Shown here piece by piece: positions 24,641-35,939 of a stretch of 64,000 nt of DNA (positions are counted from its first letter, which is position 1; every line of letters begins with the position of its first letter). The translations under genes and the position numbers were made by a program. This stretch comes from Amoebidium appalachense (Eukaryota > Ichthyosporea): positions 4,030,001 through 4,094,000 of the forward strand of contig CAVNZM010000016.1 of assembly GCA_963693365.1 (NCBI GenBank), given 5' to 3'. The notes beneath the pieces are model-generated. The model did no database searches and was not told the origin of the DNA. It saw only the letters and a program-made list of their open reading frames with translations.

Positions 24641-27157
24641 GTTTGCGTTTGAAAACTAAAAAAATGGAAACAAAAAACTCATGCAACGCAAACAGGTGGC
24701 GCGCGATTCTGTGTGGCTTAGCGTGAGAGTCACCCCATATTTATTGTTTTGTTTTTAGGGGACTAAATCGGCTATTATGATACATGATATACAGTAAAAC
24801 AAAAGGAAAAGCTTGAGTGTATAACGTTAATTGGTCATAAACAGTTATAAAGTACCTTACCTTGCTTTTAGATTCGTTGATTTTAAACGGTGCGGCATTG
24901 AATGTTGGCGTATTTTGAGAAGTCACGATGCAGTGATCTTGAAAAAAATTCTGGAGGAAAAATCCATGACACGCAGCCTTACCTAGTAAAAACTGCAAAT
25001 GCTTGCTCAGCAAAACAAAACAAAATTCAATATTTCTTCATTATATGCAGTGTTTTTGCTGTTGTTGTTCTTTTTCATTTGTGCTGAGTTATCGGGGTGA
25101 CTTTTGCTGTGTAATTCTGCTGTGGCCATCTGATTGGTCGGATGCAGATTGACACGAGGTCACAGGATCACAACATCACGCACCGGGTTGTGTTCTTAAA
25201 AAAACAATAGAAACTATCATGTGATGGTAATGAAGCATAAAATATTATTTCTATTTATGATTAGCTATATATTTCACCAAATTCTTGTGTTTTACCGTGG
25301 ATGAGCTTCTACTTGTACGATCACGTTTAGAATTCCCACGTGCCGTTACGCTGATTGGTCCGTAGCTAAATAAGAAACCTGACATTTTAGCACGCTTTTT
25401 TTTTCTAAGAGTGCATGACGTCCAAAACTACGTTTGATTAAGAAACCTAATTAAAAACCAGTATTTAATTTAATATTTACTGTCATTTTTGTAACTGCTA
25501 TACATGTTTTTATGGACTTTCTACCCACTTATAGTCCCCCTTCTTTTCTAATTGATCCAAAAATCAAAAACCATTTGATAATTGTCATAGCATAGATGTA
25601 GTGTTTGCTTTGATAATCTTCTTCATGACCCTTAGCGAATGGCAACTACGGTACAACGCTACGCAAGGGTCCCCAAAAACTTGTAAAACATCTGTGTCCC
25701 CGCTGGGGCGTGTCGCTTTCAAAGTTTTTCTTTTTTGTACAATGTACATGTGTGGTTGGCAAGCTTTTCAAGCCGCCCCGTATCGGCCTACAGCGCTATA
25801 GTGTTAAGTTATAGTCTCACCGAGGGGTTGGGGGGCGGCACGAGCTATTCTATTATAGTCAAATATTTTTTGCTAAAACCAACCATACAGACAGATGATG
25901 CGTCCCGGGAGCAAACATAAATATATACGTATACATTTATCGAAGCTAGCGCTAGCATCAGGGCAGGAAATTACGCTGTTTTCGGAAATAAATATACCGT
26001 TAATTTTTTGAAAGTACCAGTAAAGCCTGGGACTTAGTTCCACCCGATTTGGAGGTTGAGGAAGTATACACTATTGTACAAGTACATGAGTAGAGTTGAC
26101 CCCCCTCCCCTCCTCTCCCCACCCTCCCCCCCGGGCCCCCCGGGGCCCCCTGCCCCCCAAGCGCCTGCCCAAACCTGGAGCTCTCAGGTTTTTCCTAAAA
26201 AAAAACCCTGGAACATACAATAGCGCAAAAAGTTATCTCATTACCGCTTATCGGAGTCCGGACCGGCCCATCACCGGACAAGGTAATTTTCAAAATGCAG
26301 GTATTGTTATCCACCCCACGGGGGGTCTGGGGGCCGAAGGCCCCCCGGCGCCGGATAGGTATACATAAATCGGATAGATATAGGGAAGTAATTTTTTTTT
26401 TCTTTTTATTTTCTTTTGACGGGATTTATTCGACGGAAAGATATGCAAGTATGCACGGCATACTGAGAAGACAATAAAAAAACAACTTCACGAGTTATCC
26501 AGTAACAAGTGCATACTGAGATACCTGAACACTGTGTGAAAATCATATAAATACTCAATGTGACGACCAACAGAATTCAACAAAAAGTCTAAATTGGTCA
26601 CATTGCCAGCCAGTGTAGCAGACACCCGTAGGGAAAGAGGTAAAACGCGACATATAAGTAAATTGGAAGTAAATATCTCCGGTCAAAAAGAGGCGGCGAC
26701 TCGCCAGGTGCCAAAATACAGTAATCCTAAAATGTATTTTCTAGCCCTGGATAGCATCAAGGACGCCATCGTTTTGACTAGAATGAGCATATATATGGGA
26801 TATATGGAGGCTATATCATAATACGTATGGTATTCGATTGTTTTTTTTTGGACATATACAACGTTTAAGGAAGGGATCTACTGGTTTACGGGGCCAACTA
26901 ATTGATATTACGCTATGTGCTTTTTGAACTTTTTTTTTTTTTTAAGAACAAGGGAAAATTTATCTTGAGTATTGGGGGTGCAGTTTGGGTTGCGTCACAA
27001 GGTGCCGTCTCAGCCAATCACTCATTCTCAAGGCGCACCCATGTCCACGGGCCGGGCAGGTGACGGGCCACAAGCCTACAGCCGTTGTCACGTGTGCGAA
27101 GTGTGGCCGTAAATTTTTTGTTTTTTGTTTTTGTTTTTTGTTTTTTTTTTTTTTGTT

Positions 27158-27216
<59 letters not shown>

Positions 27217-27337
27217 AGGCTGTGTGGGGCAGAATAAGTACACCGCCCTGCAATACGGACACATTGATATCAAATTCATGAGCGTGGCAAAACTCTGGAA
27301 TCACAAAAAATAACCATGGAGGATGTTCGAGTGTTGC
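24641..27337. other. Intergenic region upstream of the dehydrogenase gene
   Basis: Compositionally normal, AT-richer DNA. ATTGGT (inverted CCAAT) occurs at about 24832, 25133 and 25356, upstream of the minus-strand start at 24640, and could be promoter CCAAT boxes. A G/C-rich palindromic stretch at 26101-26160 and 26318-26350 (GGGGGCCGAAGGCCCCC) resembles the GC palindromes near 41.15 and 46.3 kb. It also holds the 26.4-kb LINE fragment and the poly-T/poly-G tract at 27115-27216. No gene was recognised. Confidence 0.5.
26389..26654 (-). mobile_element. 5'-truncated LINE fragment (family B, 3' end)
   Basis: Near-identical over about 245 bp to 43432-43675. On the minus strand it reads the last ~50 codons of a LINE ORF2 (SATLAGN, VGRHIEYLYDFHTVF, LLLDNS then TGA), a short 3' UTR with AATAAA (26425-26430) and an A-rich tail (26392-26420). 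The coding part stops abruptly at 26654, as in 5'-truncated insertions. AAGTAA occurs on both sides and may be a short target duplication. Confidence 0.75.
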
Positions 27338-27345
27338 GTTTCGAG

Positions 27346-27450
27346 CAGGGGTGGGGCGGGTAGACAAAAACGGAATCGGGTCAGGTCGGGTCGGTCTGAG
27401 CCATGACGGGTAGAAACGGGTCTAGCCGGGTCGGGTCTAGCCCCCAAGCG

Positions 27451-27489
<39 letters not shown>

Positions 27490-27527
27490 TGGGCCCCCCC
27501 CCCTATGCTGTACCCCCCGGTCCCCCA

Positions 27528-27567
<40 letters not shown>

Positions 27568-27724
27568 CGGGGGAGGGGGGGGGGGGAGGGGGAAGGAGGC
27601 CATCTTCCCGGGCCACCCCTACGTCTCTCCCCTACAGCCCTGTAGGCCTCCCCCGGCCTCACTTGGGCCTCTTCCCTGCCCCCCCCACCCCTGCCTCCCC
27701 GCGGGCCCCCTCCCCCTCTCCCCC

Positions 27725-27767
<43 letters not shown>

Positions 27768-27881
27768 CACCCCCCCTTACCTCGGGTAGACCAAGCCAGG
27801 TTCACGGGTAAGACCGGGTCGGGTCGGGTCCAAGCCTCAACGGGTAAGACCCGGCGGGTTGGGTTTACCCGCCCACCCCTG
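27346..27881. mobile_element. hAT-type MITE with G/C-homopolymer interior
   Basis: The left end CAGGGGTGGGGCGGGTAG and the right end (reverse complement CAGGGGTGGGCGGGTAAA) form terminal inverted repeats of the hAT class, which typically start CAGGGGTG. An exact 8-bp duplication GTTTCGAG flanks it (27338-27345, 27882-27889), the hAT signature length. The 536-bp interior has no transposase. It consists of degenerate GGGTC/GGGTA motifs next to each terminus and long C-, G- and C-runs in the middle, so movement would need a transposase from elsewhere. Confidence 0.88.
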
Positions 27882-27991
27882 GTTTCGAGGCCGGACGAGA
27901 TCCAATTCCTCGCGGGCTGAAAATAACAATTGCCTTGCGGCATGTTCAAGTTGTTTGTTCGGGGTTTACACACTTTTTATTGCGTGGACAC

Positions 27992-28005
27992 TGCCGGAGG
28001 TGGGC
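27992..28005. repeat. Left target-site duplication of the 13-kb LINE
   Basis: TGCCGGAGGTGGGC, identical to 40995-41008. It marks the 5' insertion boundary and shows that the element is not 5'-truncated relative to its ORFs. Confidence 0.92.
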
Positions 28006-28725
28006 ACATATGCCAGCTCTGAAATTTAGGTACTGGTATTGTCATTATCATCTCTATAACATAACATATATTATCATTTATTGCTACAAGCTCAGGTCAG
28101 TCGCACCATGTCCGGCTCCCGATCACATCAAAACCACATGTAATCGGTGATTAGGCTGCATGATTCTGCAAATTCCGCATTAAGTCAACCAATAGGCACA
28201 TTAGACCGCACCAGAACCCATAGAGATGACCAATCAGAGTAGACATTCCGCGCATTTTTGTCAGGTTAAAATTTAAGTAGCACAGGTCGCCACGAAAACT
28301 GGTCGGAAACACGTGAAAACGTGTTTTCTAGCTCCTCTAGTCCAACGGAGAACTCCTAGCACACCTAACAGCCGGGCCCAGAAAAACTCAAGCGGATAGA
28401 GGTACACGTTAGCTACAGGGGACACTAAAAGCCGTCCCCGTAGGCCGGCGGGCACGGGAGTTACGCGCCGGAAAGGAGCCCCCCCTTTTTTTTCCCTGCA
28501 CTTGACACAAAACCAACGTTTCCTCTTTCAGTGGTAGTGACCTTTGTCTGGGGGGAAAAACATTAACGGCACAGAATTCACACACACAGTAGCAGAGTAG
28601 AACGCGCACAGAGTAGCCGTATCCACAGATACCAGCATCCTGCACTCACCCTTTTCGCACACACAAAGTCAACAACCATCTAGCAAATAAACGCTACCCA
28701 AAACATAGCTGCACCCACCCCTACC
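28006..28725 (+). promoter_or_regulatory. 5' UTR / presumed internal promoter region of the LINE
   Basis: Non-coding stretch between the left target duplication and the ORF1 ATG at 28726. It contains AATCAG/CCAAT-like motifs near 28190 and 28230 and a GC-rich segment at 28320-28480. LINEs normally carry an internal promoter here, but no specific promoter motif can be proven by eye. Confidence 0.4.
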
Positions 28726-31100
28726 ATGGAAAACCACATGGAGCTAGACGGGGACACGTCCCTCACTGCAATATCCACCTTAAACCCACCCACACCCAAT
28801 CACACGAATAGGGCAACCGAGTCGGTAGAAACCACACAACCGATGGGGGAAAGCATGGGGGTGGGAGCGAACCCTCATCATCCCCCGGGCTCTGGAGGAA
28901 ACGAGCGCTTGTCGGGCAAAAGAGGAAAGGAGGAAACAGAGGAGATGGAGAGGTCTACCTCACGCAGGACGGACTATGCCATACCAGGTAAAACTAACGC
29001 CCCCACCCTTTCCATACTGTGTCCCCTGCCAGCAGACGACGGACACTCTGAAGCGGGCTGGTTGGCTCGGGTGTATGACTTCGTCAGCACCCAGAACCTA
29101 GCAAACAGGTACCTGGTGCACAACCGAAACCAACGGGGCATAGAGATCATGGTAGGCACAGAAGCAGAGTGGGAGGCACTAGTCACAGCACTGGTGGGGG
29201 AGGGCATTTTACCTGCCCCCCCACCCCACCCCTCCATCCGCCCGAACCCCACACGGTACATGGTCCTAATCCCGAATAGAACGGTAGAAACGTGCAATTT
29301 TCCGAGGATAGGACGAGCAAGTGACGTGGCAACCGTGCTATATGCCATAGACCTTCACCCAGTGACCGTAACCTGGCTCCCCCCAAACCCCAACTTCCGT
29401 ATCGCCAGGGAGCACTGGGCGTATGAGGGTAATTATGAGGTGGTTTTTCCGGACGACGAACACCATAGGAAACGCATAATAAATCTCCGAGAACACTTTA
29501 GGGTCAACCGGACCTCTCTAGTGGAGGAAACATACATGACGGCGGCCCCTGCAATGCACAGGCACCGGGCCTGGGCTATCACCACACCCGGCTTAAACGA
29601 GGACACACGCCCCCCCCATCTCGAGGGGTACGATCATCGCCTCTATGAGAACACCAACCCCACCCCCCGTGTGGTGGACACCCCTCCCGAGTGGCCCCAG
29701 GCCCGACCCTTTCCGACACAGGAGGGGGGGGGAGGAGTCAGAGGCAGTTCTGTTGCTAATCCCCATCCCACAGTCTCACATGTGTGGGTTGTGTTGGGAG
29801 CAATCCCACAAACTAACAGACACAGAGTGCCCGTTTGTTCAGTGCCTAACCTGTCGGGAGGTGGGGCACGAACCGGATGAGTGCCCCAAAAACCGCACCA
29901 GCTGTCCGTACTGTAACCGGCCGTTACACGTACACGGAAACCCCAGTAACCCCATCGCCACATGCCTGCAACGCCGCCGAAACTGCGGTAACTGTGGGGA
30001 ACTGGGCCACCCCGCATATAAATGCCAACGGAAACCCCTTTTCGCACCGGGTATTATCGTGTTGGTGGGCTTGAGTAGTCTAGACCCACCTGACGACTCT
30101 TTCTTCGCCACCGTGATTGAGTGGCGGGACTATGTACACGTCCAGGCACTCCGCCAGGCACTCACTGGCACGTACTCCGGCCTTGGCCCCCCCGGGGAGG
30201 GGGCCACCCGGGGAAGGTAGAGCCGGCAGAGCCCCAGAGGTGAATAAGTGTAGGGTCACAGGGCACCACTTCATCACCATGCCCATCCCCGTAAGCCACA
30301 CGGACTACCCATACCTCCGGGACCACCCGGAGGGAATACTTCTGTCGTTTAATACCGGGGCACCAAGCCCCCGCGAATACACAGTACGTGCCCGCCTCAC
30401 CACCGTGGACAGGGCGACCGTGCTCCTCGACCACCCGCGGCTAGGGCAGAGCACACATCCCACAGACAACACACCACCACTCGAGGCCCCAGACGAAGAC
30501 GACCAATCATTGGCCTCCGCGCCGTCGCACCAGCCCTACCAGGCCCCGTCCCCACCTCCGCCGGTGTCGCCCACAGGGGACCCCGTGGCGGACCTGACGG
30601 CTCGAGTAAACCGGCACGAACTACAGTTGGCCAGCCAGGGGGCCACCATACACAACGTGCACCGTGAGGTGCAGGATACGACTGCCCAGCTGAGGGGTAT
30701 GGAGCAGTCGATGGTTAGCATGCTCGAACGGCTAGGGGACCGCCTTGCCCTCACACTGGAAGCCCGTTTGGGCGGGGCTAGGGGGGGGGGAGGGGGGAGG
30801 GGGGGAGAGCACTCTACCCCAGAGACCCGAGACCCCCAAGCCACCGAGCCATTGAGGCCCACAGAGGCACAACACCCCAACAGCGGCGCCCCCCCCAACC
30901 AAGGCGGGGGCCCCCAGGGGCCCCCTCACAACGCCAACCCACACAGCCCACACGCCCATCCACACCACACAGGTCCTCGGTTAACTCGACACGGGGAACT
31001 GACCAAGGTGCCCGTCCCCCATCGCATGGGGACGGGCAGGCATAATGCCGACCCCATCCCCCCCGCCCGGACACCCGGCGCCGGCAAAGGGGGTAGCGCC
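28726..31100 (+). pseudogene. LINE ORF1, Gag-like protein with CCHC zinc knuckles (frameshifted)
   Basis: RNA-binding ORF1 protein. It starts with ATG GAA AAC at 28726. Frame 1 is read to the G-run near 29724-29733, then frame 2 holds two canonical CX2CX4HX4C knuckles (CLTCREVGHEPDEC at 29843-29884 and CGNCGELGHPAYKC at 29984-30025) plus variant Cys/His pairs between them. Near 30180-30215, in a C/G-rich run, the sense frame moves again (to the one opening at about 30117). It continues as a domain containing HHFITMPIPVSHTDYPY and a coiled segment (LTARVNRHELQLASQGAT). It ends near 31.06-31.19 kb, where it overlaps the ORF2 start. Each break lies in a homopolymer, so they could be true decay or sequencing error. 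Confidence 0.82.
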
Positions 31101-31350
31101 CGACACCACACAAACACTCGGCACGGCGCAAAGTCCGGGTCCAGAGGCCACAGACATGATCCACCAGAACACAGCCCTGGAAGCACTTGAAGGGGAGCTA
31201 GTCTCGCCCATCAACCACGCAAATTTACCACCAGCCAAACCACACAGCCACCTTCGGATTGGAACTTTAAACCTGGCCGGACCTACCACTCGTACCGGCC
31301 AGGACAAGATCGTCGAGGCAGCCAGGTGGGCTGCCTTTGCAGACATGCTC
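31045..31350 (+). pseudogene. LINE ORF2 N-terminus: start of an APE-type endonuclease domain, core missing
   Basis: The frame opening at 31045 reads HLRIGTLNLAG followed by a helix-like stretch (KIVEAARWAAFADML). That is the first strand and helix of LINE apurinic-type endonucleases, where the motif is typically LRIGTLNVRG. After about 45 residues the domain stops and Pro/Gln/Ala repeats begin. No later ET, D-x-N or SDH-like catalytic motif is seen before the RT. The endonuclease is therefore truncated or replaced by the satellite (inference). Confidence 0.7.
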
Positions 31351-34300
31351 CGGCCGGCCGGCCCAACACGAGCCACCCAGCCGACAGCACAAACAGGAGC
31401 CACCAAGCCAGCAGCAGCAGCCAAAGGCTGCAGCCCCAGCAGGCAGCCCACACCGGCAGTCACAGCAGGGGCCACCCACCCTGCAGGCCCCGCCTGGGCC
31501 ACCCAGCCAGCAGCAACCGACCACACCCACACTGCACCAGCTGCCTGCGGCAGCAGATTGCAGCCCCGGCCGGACGGCCCAGCACGGGCCACCCAGCCGA
31601 CAGCACGAACAGGAGCCACCAAGCCAGCAGCAGCAGCCGCAGGCTGCAGACCCTGCCGGCAGCCCACACCGGCAGCCACAGCAGGGGCCACCCAGCCTGC
31701 AGGCCCTGCCAGGGCCACCCAACCAGCAGCAACCGACCCCACCCACACTGCAGCAGCTGCCTGCAGCAGCAGTTTGCAGCCCCGGCCAGCCGGCCCAGCA
31801 CGGCCCACCCAGCCGACAGTACCAACAGGAGCCACCACGCCAGCAGCAGGAGCCTCAGGTTGCAGCCCTAGCAGGCAGCCCACACCGGCAGCCACCGCAG
31901 GGGCCACCCAGCCTGCAGGGCCTGCATGGGCCACCCGGCCAGCAGCAACAAACCACACCCACCCGGCAGCAACTGCCTGCAGCAGCAGATTGCAGCCCCA
32001 CCCAGCAGCACCAACCCACACCCACTTTGCTGCATCGGCCTGCCGCTGCCCCAGCAGACAGCCCCGGCCGGCAGGACAAGCATGGGCCACCCAGTCGCCA
32101 GCACCAACAGGAGCCACCAAGCCAGCAACAGCAGCCTCAGGCTGCAGCCCCCGCCAGCAGCCCACAACAGGGGCCACCCAGCCTGAAGGCCCTGCATGGG
32201 CCACCCAGCCAGCAGCAACCGATCACATCTACACTGCAGCAGCTGCCTGCAGCAGCAGATTGCAGCCCCGGCCGGCCGGCCCAGCACGGGCCACCCAGCC
32301 GACAGTACAAACAGGAGCCACCAAGCCAGCAGCAGCCGCCGCAGGCTGTAGCCCCAGCAGGCAGCCCTCACCGGCAGCCACAGCAGGGGCCACCCAGCCT
32401 GCAGGCCCTGCCAGGGCCACCCAGCCAGCAACAACCGACCACACCTACACTGCAGCAGCTGCCTGCAGCGGCGGCGTGCAGCCCCGGCCGGCCGGCCCAG
32501 CACGGGCCACCCAGCCGACAGCACCAACAGGAGCCACCCCGCCAGCAACAGCAGCCTCAGGCTGCAGACCCAGCAGGCAGCCCACACCTGCAGCCACAGC
32601 AGGGGCCACCCAGCCTGCAGGCCCTGCCAGAACAACCCAGCCAGCAGCAACCGACCACACCCACACGGCAGCAGCAGCAGGTAGCAGACTGCAACCCCAG
32701 CCGGCAGGCCCAAGACGGGCCATCCAGCCGACAGCACCGACAGGAGCCGCCAAACCAGCAGCAGCAGCCTCAGGCGGCAGCCCCAGCAGGCAGCCCACAC
32801 CGGCAGCCTCAGCAGGGGCCACCCAGCCTGCAGGCCCTGCCAGGGCCACCCAGCCAGCAACAACCGACCACACCCACACTGCAGCAGCCGCCTGCAGCAG
32901 CAGCGTGCAGCCCCGGCCGGCAGGCCCAGCACGGGCCACCCAACCAACAGGAGCCACCCAGCCAGCAGCAGCAGCCTCAGGCTGTAGCCCCAGCAGGCAG
33001 CCCACACCGGCAGCCACAGCAGGGGCCACCCAGCCTGCAGGCCCTGCCAGGGTCACCCAGCCAGCAGCAACCGACCACACCCACAATGCAGCGGCGGCCT
33101 ACAGTAGCAGATTGCAGCCCCGGCCGGCCGGCCCAGCACGGGCCACCCAGCCGACAGTACCAACAGGAGCCACCAAGCCAGCAGCAGCCGCCGCAGGCTG
33201 CAGCCCCAGCAGGCAGCCCTCACCGGCAGCCACAGCAGGGGCCACCCAGCCTGCAGGCCCTGCCAGGGCCACCCAGCCAGCAACAACCGACCACACCTAC
33301 ACTGCAGCAGCTGCCTGCAGCGGCGGCGTGCAGCCCCGGCCGGCCGGCCCAGCACGGGCCACCCAGCCGACAGCACCAACAGGAGCCACCCCGCCAGCAA
33401 CAGCAGCCTCAGGCTGCAGACCCAGCAGGCAGCCCACACCTGCAGCCACAGCAGGGGCCACCCAGCCTGCAGGCCCTGCCAGAACAACCCAGCCAGCAGC
33501 AACCGACCACACCCACACGGCAGCAGCAGCAGGTAGCAGACTGCAACCCCAGCCGGCAGGCCCAAGACGGGCCATCCAGCCGACAGCACCGACAGGAGCC
33601 GCCAAACCAGCAGCAGCAGCCTCAGGCGGCAGCCCCAGCAGGCAGCCCACACCGGCAGCCTCAGCAGGGGCCACCCAGCCTGCAGGCCCTGCCAGGGCCA
33701 CCCAGCCAGCAACAACCGACCACACCCACACTGCAGCAGCCGCCTGCAGCAGCAGCGTGCAGCCCCGGCCGGCAGGCCCAGCACGGGCCACCCAACCAAC
33801 AGGAGCCACCCAGCCAGCAGCAGCAGCCTCAGGCTGTAGCCCCAGCAGGCAGCCCACACCGGCAGCCACAGCAGGGGCCACCCAGCCTGCAGGCCCTGAC
33901 AGGGTCACCCAGCCAGCAGCAACCGACCACACCCACAATGCAGCGGCGGCCTACAGTAGCAGATTGCAGCCCCGGCCGGCCGGCCCAGCACGGGCCACCC
34001 AGCCGACAGTACCAACAGGAGCCACCAAGCCAGCAGCAGCCGCCGCAGGCTGTAGCCCCAGCAGGCAGCCCTCACCGGCAGCCACAGCAGGGGCCACCCA
34101 GCCTGCAGGCCCTGCCAGGGCCACCCAGCCAGCAACAACCGACCACACCTACACTGCAGCAGCTGCCTGCAGCGGCGGCGTGCAGCCCCGGCCGGCCGGC
34201 CCAGCACGGGCCACCCAGCCGACAGCACCAACAGGAGCCACCCCGCCAGCAACAGCAGCCTCAGGCTGCAGACCCAGCAGGCAGCCCACACCTGCAGCCA

Positions 34301-35930
34301 CAGCAGGGGCCACCCAGCCTGCAGGCCCTGCCAGAACAACCCAGCCAGCAGCAACCGACCACACCCACACGGCAGCAGCAGCAGGTAGCAGACTGCAACC
34401 CCAGCCGGCAGGCCCAGGACGGGCCATCCAGCCGACAGCACCGACAGGAGCCGCCAAACCAGCAGCAGCAGCCTCAGGCGGCAGCCCCAGCAGGCAGCCC
34501 ACACCGGCAGCCTCAGCAGGGGCCACCCAGCCTGCAGGCCCTGCCAGGGCCACCTGGCCGGCAACAACCGACCACACCCACACTGCAGCAGCTGCCTGCA
34601 GAAGCGGAGGGTAACCCCGGCCGGCAGGCCCAGCACGGGTCACCCAGCCGACAGCACCAGCAGGAGGCACCCAGCTGGCAGCAGCAGATTCAGGCTGTAG
34701 TCCCAACAAGCAGCCCACAACGGCAGCCACAGCAGGGGCCACCCAGCCTGCAGGCCCTGCCAGGGCCACCCAACCAGCAACAACCGACCACACCCACACC
34801 GCAGCAGCCGCCTGCAGCAGCGACGGGCAGCTCCGGCCGGCAGGCCCAGCACGGGCCACCCAGCCGACAGCACCAACAGGAGCCACCCAGTCAGCAGCAG
34901 CAGCCTCAGGCTGCAGCCTCAGCGGGCAGCCCACACCGGCAGCCACAGCAAGGGCCACCCAGCCTGCAGGCCCTGCCAGGGTCACCCAGCCAGCAGCAAA
35001 CGACCACACCCACACTGCAGTGGCTGCCTGCAGCAGCAGATTGCAGCCCCGGCCGGCCGGCCCAGCGCGGGCCACCCAGCGGACGGCACAAACAGGAGCC
35101 ACCAAGCGAGCAGCAGCAGCCACAGGCTGCAGCCCCAGCAGGCAGCCCACACCGGCAGTCACAGCAGGGGCCACCCAGCCTGCAGGCCCCGCCAAGGCCA
35201 CCCAGCCAGCAGCAACCGACCACACCCCCACTGCACCAGCTGCCGCATGATCGCAGCCCCGGCCGGCCGGCCCAGCACGGGCCACCCAGCCGACAGCACG
35301 AACAGGAGCCTCCAAGCCAGCAGCAGCAGCCTCAGGCTGCAGCCCCAGCAGGCAGCCCACACCGGCAGCCACAGCAGGGGCCACCCAGCCAGCAGCAACC
35401 GACCCCACCCACACTGCAGCAGCTGCCTGCAGCAGCAGTGTGCAGCCCCGGCCGGCCGGCCCAGCACGGCCCCCCCAGCCGACAGTACCAACAGGAGCCA
35501 CCAAGCCAGCAGCAGCAGCCTCAGGCTGCAGCCCTAGCAGGCAGCCCACACCGGCAGCCACAGCAGGGGCCGCCCAGCCTGCAGGCCCTGCATGGGCTAC
35601 CCGGCCAGCAGCAACAAATCACACCCACACTGCAGCAGCTGCATGCAGCAGCAGATTGCAGCCCCGGCCGGCAGGCCCAGCACGGGCCACCCAGCCGACA
35701 GCACCAACAGGAGCAACCAAGCCAGCAGCAGCAGCCGCAGGCTGAAGCCCAAGCAGGCAGCCCACACCGGCAGCCAAAGCAGGGGCCACCCCGCCTGCAG
35801 ACCCTGCCAGGGCCACCCACGGGCAACCAACAGCTACAGACCACACCCACGCAGCCGCAACGGCCCACAGCAGCAGAGTGCAACCCTGGCCAGCAGGCGC
35901 GGCACGGGTCACCCACCCTGCAGCAGCACC
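31350..35930 (+). repeat. 213-bp coding minisatellite inside LINE ORF2, with an 852-bp higher-order period
   Basis: About 21 tandem units of roughly 213 bp (71 codons; some 216). One unit boundary is seen as CAGCCCCGGCC at 31561 and 31777. Units encode Pro/Gln-rich text in one frame (for example GPPSRQHQQEPP) and Thr/Ala/Pro-rich text in another. All three plus frames and some minus frames stay open because the repeat lacks stop codons. From about 32245 to 34590 the units form a higher-order repeat: four-unit blocks of 852 bp recur at 32245, 33097 and 33949, the last one partial. Blocks are nearly identical while neighbouring units differ, as in satellite arrays. Confidence 0.9.
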
Positions 35931-35939
35931 CCACCCCCC

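Noticed and set aside
27346-27881. Interstitial telomere repeats (GGGTC/GGGTA motifs)
   Set aside because: Motifs are degenerate and lie inside hAT-type inverted repeats with an 8-bp duplication.
30981-35561. Long minus-strand ORFs (up to 470 codons) opposite the satellite
   Set aside because: Antisense shadows of a stop-free GC-rich repeat; they follow the 213-bp period and have no independent signal.
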